DNA of 33,333 nucleotides from Candidatus Peregrinibacteria bacterium (lineage in GTDB: Bacteria > Patescibacteriota > Gracilibacteria > CAIRYL01): assembly GCA_016220175.1 (NCBI GenBank), contig JACRHZ010000059.1, forward strand, positions 1 through 33,333, in the 5' to 3' direction. The translations under genes were made by a program, and so were the position numbers. A model generated the notes under the pieces. That model had not been told where the DNA came from. It saw only the letters and a list, made by a program, of their open reading frames with translations, and did not search any database. This document shows positions 15,290 through 22,571 of this stretch, piece by piece. How positions within the stretch are numbered: position 1 is the first letter of the stretch; each line of letters begins with the position of its first letter.

Positions 15290-16111
15290 CTATTTCACCT
15301 CAAACGATAATCCCAGCCGAATTGTTACCTCTTGTTCTCTCGGTTCTGGAATAATGTACGGCTCATTTTCAAGAGAAATCGTTTGACGTTGACCAAAATC
15401 AAAACTACTACACCCTTTTCCATCACACTGCCCCATGCCCACCGCGTTTATGTTGAGTTCTCCATATGGATAATATTCATCGTAATAACTGACGACTCTT
15501 CCAAATCGAAGACCGGTCAATTCTGAAATTTGGCGGGATTTTTCCATAATGTCTTCGAGCGCTAACCTTCTTCCCAATTGCTTTTTTTCCGCAAGTTCTT
15601 CATCACTCACTGCATAGGAAAAATCAACATTTTTTATTCCAAGATTTTTGAGTTTTTGAAAAGCCAATTTTATTTTTGAAGCGTCAGAATTTACAATAAC
15701 AATTATAATATCAGCAGATGTCATAAATCCATGTTGTTCCGGTGCTTTTTGTTTCGGAGAAGATTCAAAGTTCTCAAATGTATTCACATAGCCTTGTCCT
15801 ACATCCGCTGGCTTAATACCAATTTCTTGAAGAACGGCTCTCACAGCAGCCATTTTTTCTTTACTTTTTTGTGTAGCTATTTCGGATGTTTCTCCCGATT
15901 CATTCAGATTCCAATATATTTTCCCAATATTGGGAACAATCGTAAATTTCCCGTCTCCGTTAATATTGATTGGCTGCTGAAAATTCCCGCCATGTGCAGT
16001 ATTCCAAATTTCATACATTCGAAATCCAAAATAGCCAAAAAGCCCAACAAGAAAAAGACAGAGAAGCACAAAAATGCGTCCAGAAACTTCTAATTTTTTT
16101 GATGATTCCAT
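15290..16111 (-). CDS. SIMPL (DUF541) domain protein, membrane anchored
   Basis: This 273-aa protein has an N-terminal membrane anchor (about 8-30, IFVLLCLFLVGLFGYFGF) and a SIMPL/DUF541 domain. Visible family features are GDGKFTIVPNIGKIYWNLNE, repeated A/K-rich helix, VGQGYVNTFENF, TSADIIIVIVN, LKNLGIKNVDFSYAVSDE and the helix LGRRLALEDIMEKSRQISELTGLRFGRVVS. Family function is mostly unknown; these proteins are exported or periplasmic. The chosen start is MESSKK (16109-16111), directly before the anchor; an upstream in-frame ATG at 16159 would overlap toward the previous gene. It ends a minus-strand series running from 21108. Confidence 0.85.
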   Translation of the reverse strand: MESSKKLEVSGRIFVLLCLFLVGLFGYFGFRMYEIWNTAHGGNFQQPININGDGKFTIVPNIGKIYWNLNESGETSEIATQKSKEKMAAVRAVLQEIGIKPADVGQGYVNTFENFESSPKQKAPEQHGFMTSADIIIVIVNSDASKIKLAFQKLKNLGIKNVDFSYAVSDEELAEKKQLGRRLALEDIMEKSRQISELTGLRFGRVVSYYDEYYPYGELNINAVGMGQCDGKGCSSFDFGQRQTISLENEPYIIPEPREQEVTIRLGLSFEVK

Positions 16112-16181
16112 AAATAAGAAAGGAAAAAAGCGAGAAAATTCTAATCTCGCTTCGCTCAAAAGAAAAGGAGAAAAATTTCTC

Positions 16182-17153
16182 TCACCGCATCAAAAAACTT
16201 TCATCCCGTATCACTTTTCGTTCGAGATCCACATTTGCCACAAAAGTATTCTTTCCTAAAACAGAATCAGTAATTCGACAATTTTGAAGCGTACATCCTT
16301 CAAAAATACATGAATTTTGCACGGAAACATTTTCGAGAAGAGTCACATTTGATCCGAAAAAAACCGAACCAGAAATGTTCGCATCACCAGCGATGGAAAC
16401 ATCGAATTCTTTGTGAACTTTCCCATCAAGCAAAAAAACATTCGCCTCGAGATAGGCGTCAAAAGAGCCGACATCAAACCATTTTTCTGAAAATGAAAAA
16501 TATCGGACATCCTTTCCGTTTTCAAGAAAATATTCAAAAATTTTTCCGAGATCATCGCGTTTTTTTTCAGCGAATTCCTGAATATCCGCAAGGTATTTTT
16601 GAGGAAATGCAAAGCATCCGGTGGAAATAAGTGTTGAAAGCGGACGGACCGGTTTTTCCTGAAAACTCTCAACGAGAGAGGTATTTTCTTTTTTGGGGAC
16701 AATAACTCCGAACTGTTTTGCTTTTTCAAAACTTTGAATATCATACGCAGCAAGAAGTGGCAGATGTTTGTCTTTTGCAAACTCTTCTAGAAATTTTGAG
16801 AGAGAAAATCCAAAATAATTATCTCCAGCAAGAACGAGGAGATCTTCCGCAATTTTTTTATGCTGCAAAACCAAAGAAATTGCAAAGAGCGCTCCTTTTT
16901 TGTCATTTTCTCCAAAACTGTCCTCCACGAAAACTTCAATATTTCGATCCGGAAAATATGTCTTTCTCCATTTTTCAAAATCATTCGCGAATACGGCATT
17001 TGTAGAAATAATCACCTCCATTTCTGGCGGAAGCGATTCTAAAATCCACGAAATAATTGGCTTTCCCGCGAGAAGAATGAGCGGTTTTGCCGTTTTTTCC
17101 GTGAGCGGCCAAAGGCGCGTAGCAAATCCGCCGGCGAGAAGAATCGTCTTCAT
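16182..17153 (-). CDS. sugar-phosphate nucleotidyltransferase (NTP_transferase family)
   Basis: This 323-aa protein starts with MKTILLAGGFATRLWPLTEKTAKPLILLAGKP, the nucleotide-binding signature of glucose-1-phosphate thymidylyl/uridylyl or mannose-1-phosphate guanylyltransferases (GGxxTRLxPLT...KP). LLVLAGDNYFGFSL provides the metal-binding Asp. FQEKPVRP and the Phe/Gly-rich ISTGCFAFP fit the sugar-binding half. The C-terminal about 80 residues (VSIAGDANISGSVFFGSNVTLLENVSVQNSCIFEGCTL) form hexapeptide left-handed beta-helix turns. It activates a sugar for surface glycan synthesis; which sugar cannot be told. A GGAG lies 8 nt before the ATG, within a hairpin (17161-17176). Confidence 0.85.
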   Translation of the reverse strand: MKTILLAGGFATRLWPLTEKTAKPLILLAGKPIISWILESLPPEMEVIISTNAVFANDFEKWRKTYFPDRNIEVFVEDSFGENDKKGALFAISLVLQHKKIAEDLLVLAGDNYFGFSLSKFLEEFAKDKHLPLLAAYDIQSFEKAKQFGVIVPKKENTSLVESFQEKPVRPLSTLISTGCFAFPQKYLADIQEFAEKKRDDLGKIFEYFLENGKDVRYFSFSEKWFDVGSFDAYLEANVFLLDGKVHKEFDVSIAGDANISGSVFFGSNVTLLENVSVQNSCIFEGCTLQNCRITDSVLGKNTFVANVDLERKVIRDESFLMR

Positions 17154-17160
17154 AATTCAA

Positions 17161-17222
17161 CTCCGCTAAAGCGGAGTAAAAATTTAAAACTTAAAATTCG
17201 GAATTTAAAATTTAAAATTTTG
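17161..17222. repeat. hairpin plus AT-rich inverted repeat
   Basis: CTCCGC-TAAA-GCGGAG (17161-17176) is a perfect 6-bp hairpin in the leader of the nucleotidyltransferase gene. Next to it, 17181-17222 holds AAAATTTAAAACTTAAAATTC and an imperfect inverted copy, similar in character to 10301-10448. Confidence 0.5.
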
Positions 17223-17227
17223 AATTT

Positions 17228-17584
17228 CTACGCTCCTGCTTTTTCGATTGCCTCTTGGAGCGTGGGATAATGTTTTACCAAATTCGTGAATCCCACAAGA
17301 GTAAGAATATCGAGAATATGAGAGTTCCCCTCTGCGATCACAAGTTTTTTCCCTTTTGCATGAAGATCAGAAAAAACACCAGCAAAATATCCGATCACCA
17401 TAGAATTGATAAACTGCAAATCTCTCAAATGGAGCACATATTCCTCTATTCCTTGAGTCTCCAAAAGCGGGGAAAAATCACGCTTGAAGTCCTCAAGATT
17501 CGATTCATCAATATCTCCTGAAATATAGAGGACCTTCGTTTTTTCTTTTTCAGGAACATCGAGAAGTGATACTTGGTAGCTCAT
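17228..17584 (-). CDS. STAS-domain protein (anti-sigma factor antagonist-like)
   Basis: This 118-aa single STAS domain reads VLYISGDIDESNLEDFKRDFSPLLE, then YVLHLRDLQFINSMVIGYFAGVFSDLHAKGKKLVIAEG, then ILDILTLVGFTNLVKHYPTLQEA. This matches SpoIIAA/RsbV-type proteins, in which a Ser at the start of helix 2 is phosphorylated; the FINSMVIGYF Ser sits in that place. No partner anti-sigma kinase or sigma factor gene is in the window. The start used is MSYQVS (ATG 17582-17584); an ATG at 17620 in frame is possible but adds unrelated residues. It lies 66 bp downstream of ftsH on the same strand. Confidence 0.8.
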   Translation of the reverse strand: MSYQVSLLDVPEKEKTKVLYISGDIDESNLEDFKRDFSPLLETQGIEEYVLHLRDLQFINSMVIGYFAGVFSDLHAKGKKLVIAEGNSHILDILTLVGFTNLVKHYPTLQEAIEKAGA

Positions 17585-17650
17585 ATTGCGGGAGAAATCG
17601 ACTGTAAATGCGATTTTCAAAAAAAATGCTACTCGCTTTTAAAATACACG

Positions 17651-19585
17651 TCAAATTTTCGGCTTACTTTCAGGAGATACTTCTTTTGTCTTTCCATTTT
17701 GCTGAGATATTTTTTTTGGAGTTTTTGAATTTTTCTTCGGCATTTTCTTTTTGAAGAATGCCTCAAATTCTTTCTGATTCAAAGTCTCCTTTTTGAGGAG
17801 TGCTTCTGCAACAAGGTGGAGTTCGTGTGAATGTTCTTTCAAAATTTCTTCCGCCTTTTCCATTGCTCTTTGTAAAAGTTTTTGAACTTCTTCATCAACT
17901 TTTGCGGCAAATTCTTCTGAATATGCCTTGTTCATGTCTCCCATATCAAACATTCCGAATTCAGTCTGCGCAAATTCCATAGGTCCAAGTAAGCTCATTC
18001 CGAATCGCATTACCATATTTCTCGCAATGATAGTCGCATGATGAATATCATTTGCCGCACCAGAAGACACATCTCCAAAAATATATTTTTCCGCTGCTCT
18101 TCCACCCATAAATATACACATTTCTGTGAAATATTTCTTCGTATATTGCGTAAATGACTCCTCATCGGGAGCATTGTAAGTAACTCCCAAAGCTCGTCCG
18201 CGCGGAATAATGGTCACCTTTCGTACGGGATCAGCTTCCGGCATGACATAAGTAATAACAGCATGACCAGCCTCGTGGTACGCAGTATTTTTTCGTTCTT
18301 TTTCATTCATGATGAGCGATCTTTTTTCAGGTCCAAGAATAACTTTTTCATGAGATTTGTGGAGGTGTTCTTTGGTGATAGTTTTTTGATTTTCTCTCGC
18401 CGCAAGAATTGCGGCTTCGTTGAGGAGATTCTCGAGGTCAGCTCCAGAAAATCCTGGAGTAACTCGAGCGATTTCTTCCAAATCTGCGTTTGCATCAAGC
18501 GGTTTTCCTATCGCATGTACCGCAAGAATTTCCTTTCGTGCTTTCATTTGCGGAAGATCAATGGTGACACGTCTGTCAAATCGTCCCGGACGGAGGAGGG
18601 CTTTGTCGAGAATATCAGGTCTATTCGTTGCTGCCATGACGATAACATTCGTCTCATTATCAAAACCATCCATTTCTGTGAGAATTTGATTCAGCGTCTG
18701 CTCCCTCTCATCATGTCCGCCTCCCATGCCTTGTCCTCGTTGCTTTCCCACAGCATCAATTTCGTCAATAAACACGATTGATGGTGAATTCTTCTTCGCT
18801 TTCGCAAATAGATCACGAACACGACTTGCTCCTACTCCTACGAACATCTCCACGAATTCTGATCCAGAAATGGAGAAAAAAGGCACATCAGCTTCTCCCG
18901 CAACCGCTCTTGCGAGGAGCGTTTTCCCCGTTCCTGGAGGACCGATAAGAAGAACACCTTTTGGAATTTTTGCGCCCATTTTCGTAAATTTTTTCGGGCT
19001 TTTCAAAAATTCCACAACCTCAGAAAGCTCAAGTTTTGATTCTTCACATCCGGCGACATTCGCAAAAAGCGTCTTTTTCTTGCCCTTTTGAAACAATTTG
19101 TCTCGTGATTTTCCAAAAGAAAAAGCGCCATTTGCTCCCTTAGAAAACGCTCGCATCATGAAAAAGAAAACAAGAATAATGAGCACAAAAGGAAGCAATC
19201 TGCTCGCAATTTCAGCCCAGAATTCACTCGATTTCGTCGAAATATACTTCACTTCAGTCGCTTTATTCACGCTTTCATCGTCAAATCCAAGTTCTCGGAG
19301 AGAAAGTGATGGAGGAATGACGGCAAAATATTGTTTTTCCTCCTCCTTTTTCGCCACCGTAACAGTGTCATCTTTAATATCTACTGTTTGTAATTTATTC
19401 TCGCGATACCAGTTTTGGAGTTCCGAAAAAGAAATTTCCTCGGGCTGGACTTGCTCCGCAAAAAATTGATCACTGAATGTCAGAAAAAATGCGGTGAGAA
19501 CAAATACAACGATCAAAAAAATCCGCCAACTGCTTCGAGAAGAAGATGGCTTTTGCGGGTTTTGCTGAGGAGAGAATTGATCCAT
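17651..19585 (-). CDS. ftsH: ATP-dependent zinc metalloprotease FtsH
   Basis: This 644-aa membrane protease degrades misfolded membrane proteins and short-lived regulators. Two membrane helices (about 21-38 and 127-146) flank a periplasmic domain. The AAA module has Walker A GPPGTGKT (215-222), Walker [10 protein letters not shown] (270-278) and the second region of homology [19 protein letters not shown]. The pore motif FVG is in [11 protein letters not shown]. The peptidase motif HEAGH is at 437-441, with the third ligand Asp in [12 protein letters not shown]. The C-terminal tail is basic and Lys/Ser-rich. Length and order are normal. The ilvN gene ends 15 bp upstream, so both are probably on one transcript. 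Confidence 0.97.
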   Translation of the reverse strand: MDQFSPQQNPQKPSSSRSSWRIFLIVVFVLTAFFLTFSDQFFAEQVQPEEISFSELQNWYRENKLQTVDIKDDTVTVAKKEEEKQYFAVIPPSLSLRELGFDDESVNKATEVKYISTKSSEFWAEIASRLLPFVLIILVFFFMMRAFSKGANGAFSFGKSRDKLFQKGKKKTLFANVAGCEESKLELSEVVEFLKSPKKFTKMGAKIPKGVLLIGPPGTGKTLLARAVAGEADVPFFSISGSEFVEMFVGVGASRVRDLFAKAKKNSPSIVFIDEIDAVGKQRGQGMGGGHDEREQTLNQILTEMDGFDNETNVIVMAATNRPDILDKALLRPGRFDRRVTIDLPQMKARKEILAVHAIGKPLDANADLEEIARVTPGFSGADLENLLNEAAILAARENQKTITKEHLHKSHEKVILGPEKRSLIMNEKERKNTAYHEAGHAVITYVMPEADPVRKVTIIPRGRALGVTYNAPDEESFTQYTKKYFTEMCIFMGGRAAEKYIFGDVSSGAANDIHHATIIARNMVMRFGMSLLGPMEFAQTEFGMFDMGDMNKAYSEEFAAKVDEEVQKLLQRAMEKAEEILKEHSHELHLVAEALLKKETLNQKEFEAFFKKKMPKKNSKTPKKISQQNGKTKEVSPESKPKI

Positions 19586-19600
19586 AAGAAAAGTGGAGAA

Positions 19601-20092
19601 TTATTCTTCTTGATTTAAAACAGTGGCGCCTGTTCGCACCATCTCTATGATACCAAAATCTTTCATAACTGCGAGAAAATCGTCAATCAGGTCGGGAGAA
19701 TCCGTGAGTTCTATCACCAAAGATTTCCGATACACAATATGAATTTTTGCTTGAAACGCTTCTAAAAACTGAAGAATCTCCTCTCTGCTCTCTTTATTCG
19801 CAAAAACTTTGAGGAGAAGAAGTTCACGAATAATGAGTTTCTCTGGAGTTGCGTCCCATACCTTTATTACGTTTATGAGTTTGTCGAGTTGTTTCACAAC
19901 TTGCTCCGTGTTCGTGGTTTCTCCATCCACGACGAACGTGATGCGAGAAAGTCCCGGGGTATCGATTTCACTCACGGTAAGAGATTCGATATTGAAGTTT
20001 CGTTTTCGAATTTGCGATGCGACCCTATTCAAAACGCCCAATCTATTCTCCACAAGTACGACAATGTATCTCCGAGATATTGAGGAAACCAT
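19601..20092 (-). CDS. ilvN: acetolactate synthase small (regulatory) subunit
   Basis: This 163-aa protein has an N-terminal ACT domain (RRYIVVLVENRLGVLNRVASQIRKRNFNIESLTVSE, then GLSRITFVV) and the ALS_ss_C half (TPEKLIIRELLLLKV, then ELTDSPDLIDDFLAVMKDFGIIEMVRTGATVL). It matches IlvH/IlvN, which binds the large subunit and gives valine feedback control in branched-chain amino acid synthesis. No large subunit or other ilv/leu gene lies in the window. The neighbour ftsH is functionally unrelated. A promoter (TTGTTT-17-TACAAT) lies 62 bp upstream. Confidence 0.9.
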   Translation of the reverse strand: MVSSISRRYIVVLVENRLGVLNRVASQIRKRNFNIESLTVSEIDTPGLSRITFVVDGETTNTEQVVKQLDKLINVIKVWDATPEKLIIRELLLLKVFANKESREEILQFLEAFQAKIHIVYRKSLVIELTDSPDLIDDFLAVMKDFGIIEMVRTGATVLNQEE

Positions 20093-20153
20093 AAAAATAC
20101 AAAGAAATTACGAACAGAGAAACCGTGTGTTTCAAAAAAAGCAAACGGTCTCT

Positions 20154-20182
20154 ATTGTAGGAAAGAGGAAGGGAAAAAACAA
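20154..20182 (-). promoter_or_regulatory. promoter of ilvN-ftsH
   Basis: On the minus strand TTGTTT (20177-20182), a 17-bp spacer and TACAAT (20154-20159). The leader of about 55 nt contains a bulged hairpin (GAGACCGT against ACGGTTTCTC). No leader peptide is seen. Confidence 0.6.
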
Positions 20183-20205
20183 CTCAGTCTCGAGAAAATT
20201 CCCTT

Positions 20206-21108
20206 CTAATTTCCTTTTCCCCTGTATCCTACGACCTCAATTTTCTTCGGAAATGTTGCGGGAAGAGAAGAATATTTTGCTTTTGTAGCTTTTGATATTG
20301 AGTCCCCAATCCCTATTTTTGTAGAATCCCACGGTCTTGGGACCATATTTTCATCAGCATTTCCGGTCTGAAATTCCACTCCTCCGAAAACTTCATTTTT
20401 GAGAAATTCGTATTTCTTTGAAAGAGCTTTGTTTTTTGAAATCACCGCTCGAAAAACATTTCCATGAACGATATAGAGATGAAACGATTCCGCAAAATCC
20501 TCAAAAGGATTTGATGCTGCATATCCACTCACAAAATCCTCCGAGAGAGAAATACTCTTTTTTTGCTCGCTACTTTCCCAAGAAATGCGGTAAAAAACGA
20601 GACTTTCATCATCTTGAAACACCGGAATATCTCCATCATAGAACTCACTTATCCCACCTTGTGGACTTCCATAGATACCTCCAATATCGGTAACATGTCC
20701 GAGTTCATGGATGAGAACAGATTCAAATTCTGGCTTTTTTGAAGCGTCCTTTCGTATTTTAATAGTGTATTTTCCTCCAAGCGCCCGTGGCATATTTGGA
20801 TCATCCACTATTTCAACACTTCGAAGCGTTTGAAGTAAGTTGCATGGAGCTTTTTGTACTGCTCGCTGAAACACAATTTGTATTTCATAAGGAAGAGTTG
20901 AAGTATCGGCAGAGAGCTTACATTCGGATTCGATTTTTTTTGCAGGAGGAGTCTTGGCGATATTTGGAAGAAATGTCTTATCCTTCTCTTCAGCAGAAGC
21001 CCGAGAGATTTCTGAAATTCCCTGAGAAATATATTCTCGAGAAGCTTCAGCGGGGAAAAAGAGTGCGCTCCAAATGCCGAGAGAAATGAGAAATATCAAT
21101 TTTTTCAC
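20206..21108 (-). CDS. secreted zinc metallopeptidase-like protein
   Basis: This 300-aa protein has an N-terminal signal peptide (MKKLIFLISLGIWSALFFPAEAS). It carries a gluzincin-type motif VLIHELGHVTD (HELGH at 134-138) and a downstream FEDFAESFHLYI (about 202-212) whose Glu could be the third zinc ligand, as in HExxH peptidases with an ExFAE-type helix. Two cysteines (63 and 89) could form a disulfide. The substrate is unknown and no family name is certain. It is transcribed divergently from ribD, with a promoter TTGACA-17-TAAAAA. A 113-bp gap and a separate promoter set it apart from ilvN. Confidence 0.65.
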   Translation of the reverse strand: MKKLIFLISLGIWSALFFPAEASREYISQGISEISRASAEEKDKTFLPNIAKTPPAKKIESECKLSADTSTLPYEIQIVFQRAVQKAPCNLLQTLRSVEIVDDPNMPRALGGKYTIKIRKDASKKPEFESVLIHELGHVTDIGGIYGSPQGGISEFYDGDIPVFQDDESLVFYRISWESSEQKKSISLSEDFVSGYAASNPFEDFAESFHLYIVHGNVFRAVISKNKALSKKYEFLKNEVFGGVEFQTGNADENMVPRPWDSTKIGIGDSISKATKAKYSSLPATFPKKIEVVGYRGKGN

Positions 21109-21130
21109 AAACGGATTTTAAAAGGGATGA

Positions 21131-21159
21131 TTTTTACCATAAATAGCAACTATTGTCAA
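21131..21159 (-). promoter_or_regulatory. promoter of the metallopeptidase-like gene
   Basis: On the minus strand a perfect TTGACA (21154-21159), 17 bp, then TAAAAA (21131-21136). The predicted start is about 15-20 nt before the ATG at 21108. Confidence 0.6.
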
Positions 21160-21172
21160 TACATTTCCTGCG

Positions 21173-21199
21173 ATTCCTTTCGCCAAAAAAGGAATTTTT
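21173..21199 (+). terminator. terminator-like hairpin upstream of ribD
   Basis: An 8-bp stem ATTCCTTT/AAAGGAAT with a 7-nt loop is followed by TTTT. It lies 17 bp before the ribD ATG, between divergent genes. It could be an attenuator or chance; no FMN riboswitch is recognisable. Confidence 0.3.
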
Positions 21200-21215
21200 A
21201 TTGAAAATAGAAAAT

Positions 21216-22319
21216 ATGAAATCAGAAGAATTCATGAAGCGGGCTGCAAAACTTGCTACGAGAGGCATGGGATTCACGAAAACAAATCCTCTCGTTGGCG
21301 CTCTTTTGGTGAAAGATGGCGTGATTCTTGGAAAAGCGTGGCATGAGCGATTTGGAGGTCATCATGCAGAGGTAGAGGCTGTGTATGATGCGGAAAAGAA
21401 GGGATATTCCGTATTAGGAGCGCATCTCTTTGTCACGCTAGAACCCTGCTTTCATTATGGAAAAACGCCACCATGCGTCGATTTTCTTCTTGAGAAGGGC
21501 ATTTCAAAGGTTTCGGTGCTTTTTCGGGATAAAAATCCACTTGTTTCCGGAAAGTCTATAAAAAAATTGCAATCGAGTGGCGTTGAAGTTGATGAAAATT
21601 TTTTAGAACTCCGCGAAAAATACGCAGATATGTATGAAATATTCTTCTTTTCTGTTCAAAAAAAACTTCCGTTTACGGCTTTAAAACTGGCAATGAGTGA
21701 AAATCTCTGTATTTCAGATGGCGCTCATACTCAGACAAAAATAACGGGAAAAGAAACAGACAAACACGTCCATTTTCTTCGCCAAAAATACGATGCTATT
21801 CTCGTCGGAGCGCGTACAGTGTTCATCGATAATCCGCATCTCGGTGTGAGGTATGGGGAATTTTTTCAGGGAAAAAGAGATCCCCTGCGAATTCTTCTCG
21901 ATCCACATCTCCGCATTCCGATAAATTCGCAGGTGTTTCGGGATGAAAATTTCCTCGTGGTCGTTTTTCCGGAAAATGAAAAAATCGCGAGGAAAAAATT
22001 TGGGAAGAGAGTCTTAGTAATTGAACAAGGAGAGACAAGGCATGCCTTGTCTCTACGACAATTTGATCTCCGTTTGCTGCAAAAAGAATTATATGCTCGT
22101 GACATCGGAAGCATTCTCGTAGAAGGAGGGAAAAGAACGGCAGAAGAATTTCTTTCCCAAAAATGTGTTCAAAAAGGCTATTTTTCAACTTCGCCCAAAA
22201 CGATTATTGGAGAAAAGACAATTTCTGTGGAAGAAATTTTTAAGAATCCAGCATTTCATCTCCAAAAAGAGCGAAAGTTCGGAGTAGATACGCTTTTTGA
22301 AGGGAAATATGTTTTCTAG
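21216..22319 (+). CDS. ribD: riboflavin biosynthesis deaminase/reductase RibD
   Basis: This 367-aa bifunctional enzyme performs the deamination and side-chain reduction steps of riboflavin synthesis. The deaminase domain (1-140) has the zinc motifs HAE (50-52) and PCFHYGKTPPC (77-87). The reductase domain (about 150-367) shows FTALKLAMS, then YDAILVGARTVFIDNPHLGVR and ILVEGGKRTAEEF. The usual SxDG after LAMS reads ENLCISDG, slightly diverged. The start is ATG 21216, because the frame upstream (TTG 21153) adds only unrelated residues. A palindrome at 22031-22054 is inserted in frame and encodes ETRHALSL. No other rib gene is in the window. Confidence 0.92.
   Translation: MKSEEFMKRAAKLATRGMGFTKTNPLVGALLVKDGVILGKAWHERFGGHHAEVEAVYDAEKKGYSVLGAHLFVTLEPCFHYGKTPPCVDFLLEKGISKVSVLFRDKNPLVSGKSIKKLQSSGVEVDENFLELREKYADMYEIFFFSVQKKLPFTALKLAMSENLCISDGAHTQTKITGKETDKHVHFLRQKYDAILVGARTVFIDNPHLGVRYGEFFQGKRDPLRILLDPHLRIPINSQVFRDENFLVVVFPENEKIARKKFGKRVLVIEQGETRHALSLRQFDLRLLQKELYARDIGSILVEGGKRTAEEFLSQKCVQKGYFSTSPKTIIGEKTISVEEIFKNPAFHLQKERKFGVDTLFEGKYVF
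22031..22054. repeat. 24-bp palindrome inserted in frame in ribD
   Basis: A perfect 24-bp palindrome with arms AGAGACAAGGCA, followed by AC. It has the same GAGAC...GTCTC(TAC) frame as the palindromes in pheT, and encodes GETRHALSLR in the reductase domain. Confidence 0.8.
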
Positions 22320-22379
22320 AAGTTGTAAAGAGTGTTTGCCTCTGAAAACTCAAAAAATCAAAAAAAATCAATACTTTCA

Positions 22380-22408
22380 TTGCTCTTTTTCCAAAATCGC
22401 GATATACT
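22380..22408 (+). promoter_or_regulatory. promoter of the aromatic attenuator and tyrA-pheA
   Basis: TTGCTC (22380-22385), exactly 17 bp, then TATACT (22403-22408). The expected start near 22415 is only about 2 nt before the leader-peptide ATG (22417), so the leader would be translated from a nearly leaderless mRNA. Confidence 0.65.
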
Positions 22409-22416
22409 TTTTCTCG

Positions 22417-22497
22417 ATGAAAACAATTCGATCATTCATTCAGGCCTTTTTCTTTTACTTTTTTTGGGCGTCAGCCGAGAAGGTGCCTGTGATGTAG
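22417..22497 (+). CDS. aromatic leader peptide (PheL-like)
   Basis: This 26-residue frame reads MKTIRSFIQAFFFYFFWASA followed by EKVPVM. The run Phe-Phe-Phe-Tyr-Phe-Phe-Trp (codons 22447-22467) is the mark of an attenuation leader peptide; E. coli PheL has a comparable Phe run. It lies directly upstream of the prephenate dehydrogenase/dehydratase gene and is followed by a terminator hairpin. Codons GAG AAG GTG (22477-22485) form the RNA segment that can pair with the terminator's first arm. When charged tRNA-Phe (or Tyr, Trp) is scarce, a stalled ribosome would favour the antiterminator. No Shine-Dalgarno; initiation is probably leaderless. Confidence 0.75.
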   Translation: MKTIRSFIQAFFFYFFWASAEKVPVM

Positions 22498-22552
22498 GAT
22501 ATTTCTTTTTCTGAATTTCACGCACTTTCTCGAGAGAGAAGGTGTTTTTTTT
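22441..22552 (+). promoter_or_regulatory. transcription attenuator of tyrA-pheA
   Basis: Four RNA segments can be read. Segment 1 (22441-22451, CAGGCCTTTTT) pairs with 22479-22489, covering segment 2. Segment 2 (GAGAAGGTG, 22477-22485) pairs with segment 3 (CACTTTCTC, 22523-22531), extended by a C-G pair on each side to 11 bp, as antiterminator. Segment 3 also pairs with segment 4 (GAGAAGGTG, 22536-22544), followed by eight T, as terminator. Segments 2 and 4 are identical, so the two states are mutually exclusive. The Phe/Tyr codons overlap segment 1. Confidence 0.75.
22523..22552 (+). terminator. Rho-independent terminator (attenuator)
   Basis: A 9-bp stem CACTTTCTC/GAGAAGGTG (one G-U), loop GAGA, then TTTTTTTT. 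It ends 19 bp before the tyrA-pheA ATG at 22572. Confidence 0.8.
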
Positions 22553-22571
22553 ATCTTTTTATTCTTCGTGT

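Noticed and set aside
21173-21199. FMN riboswitch in front of ribD
   Set aside because: The leader is too short and lacks the conserved RFN elements; only a simple hairpin is present.
21153-21215. Upstream TTG start for ribD
   Set aside because: The added residues have no family similarity and cover the divergent promoter region and a hairpin.
22542-22571. Earlier start for the TyrA-PheA gene
   Set aside because: That ATG lies in the terminator hairpin and T tract, and the added residues are not part of the NAD-binding domain.
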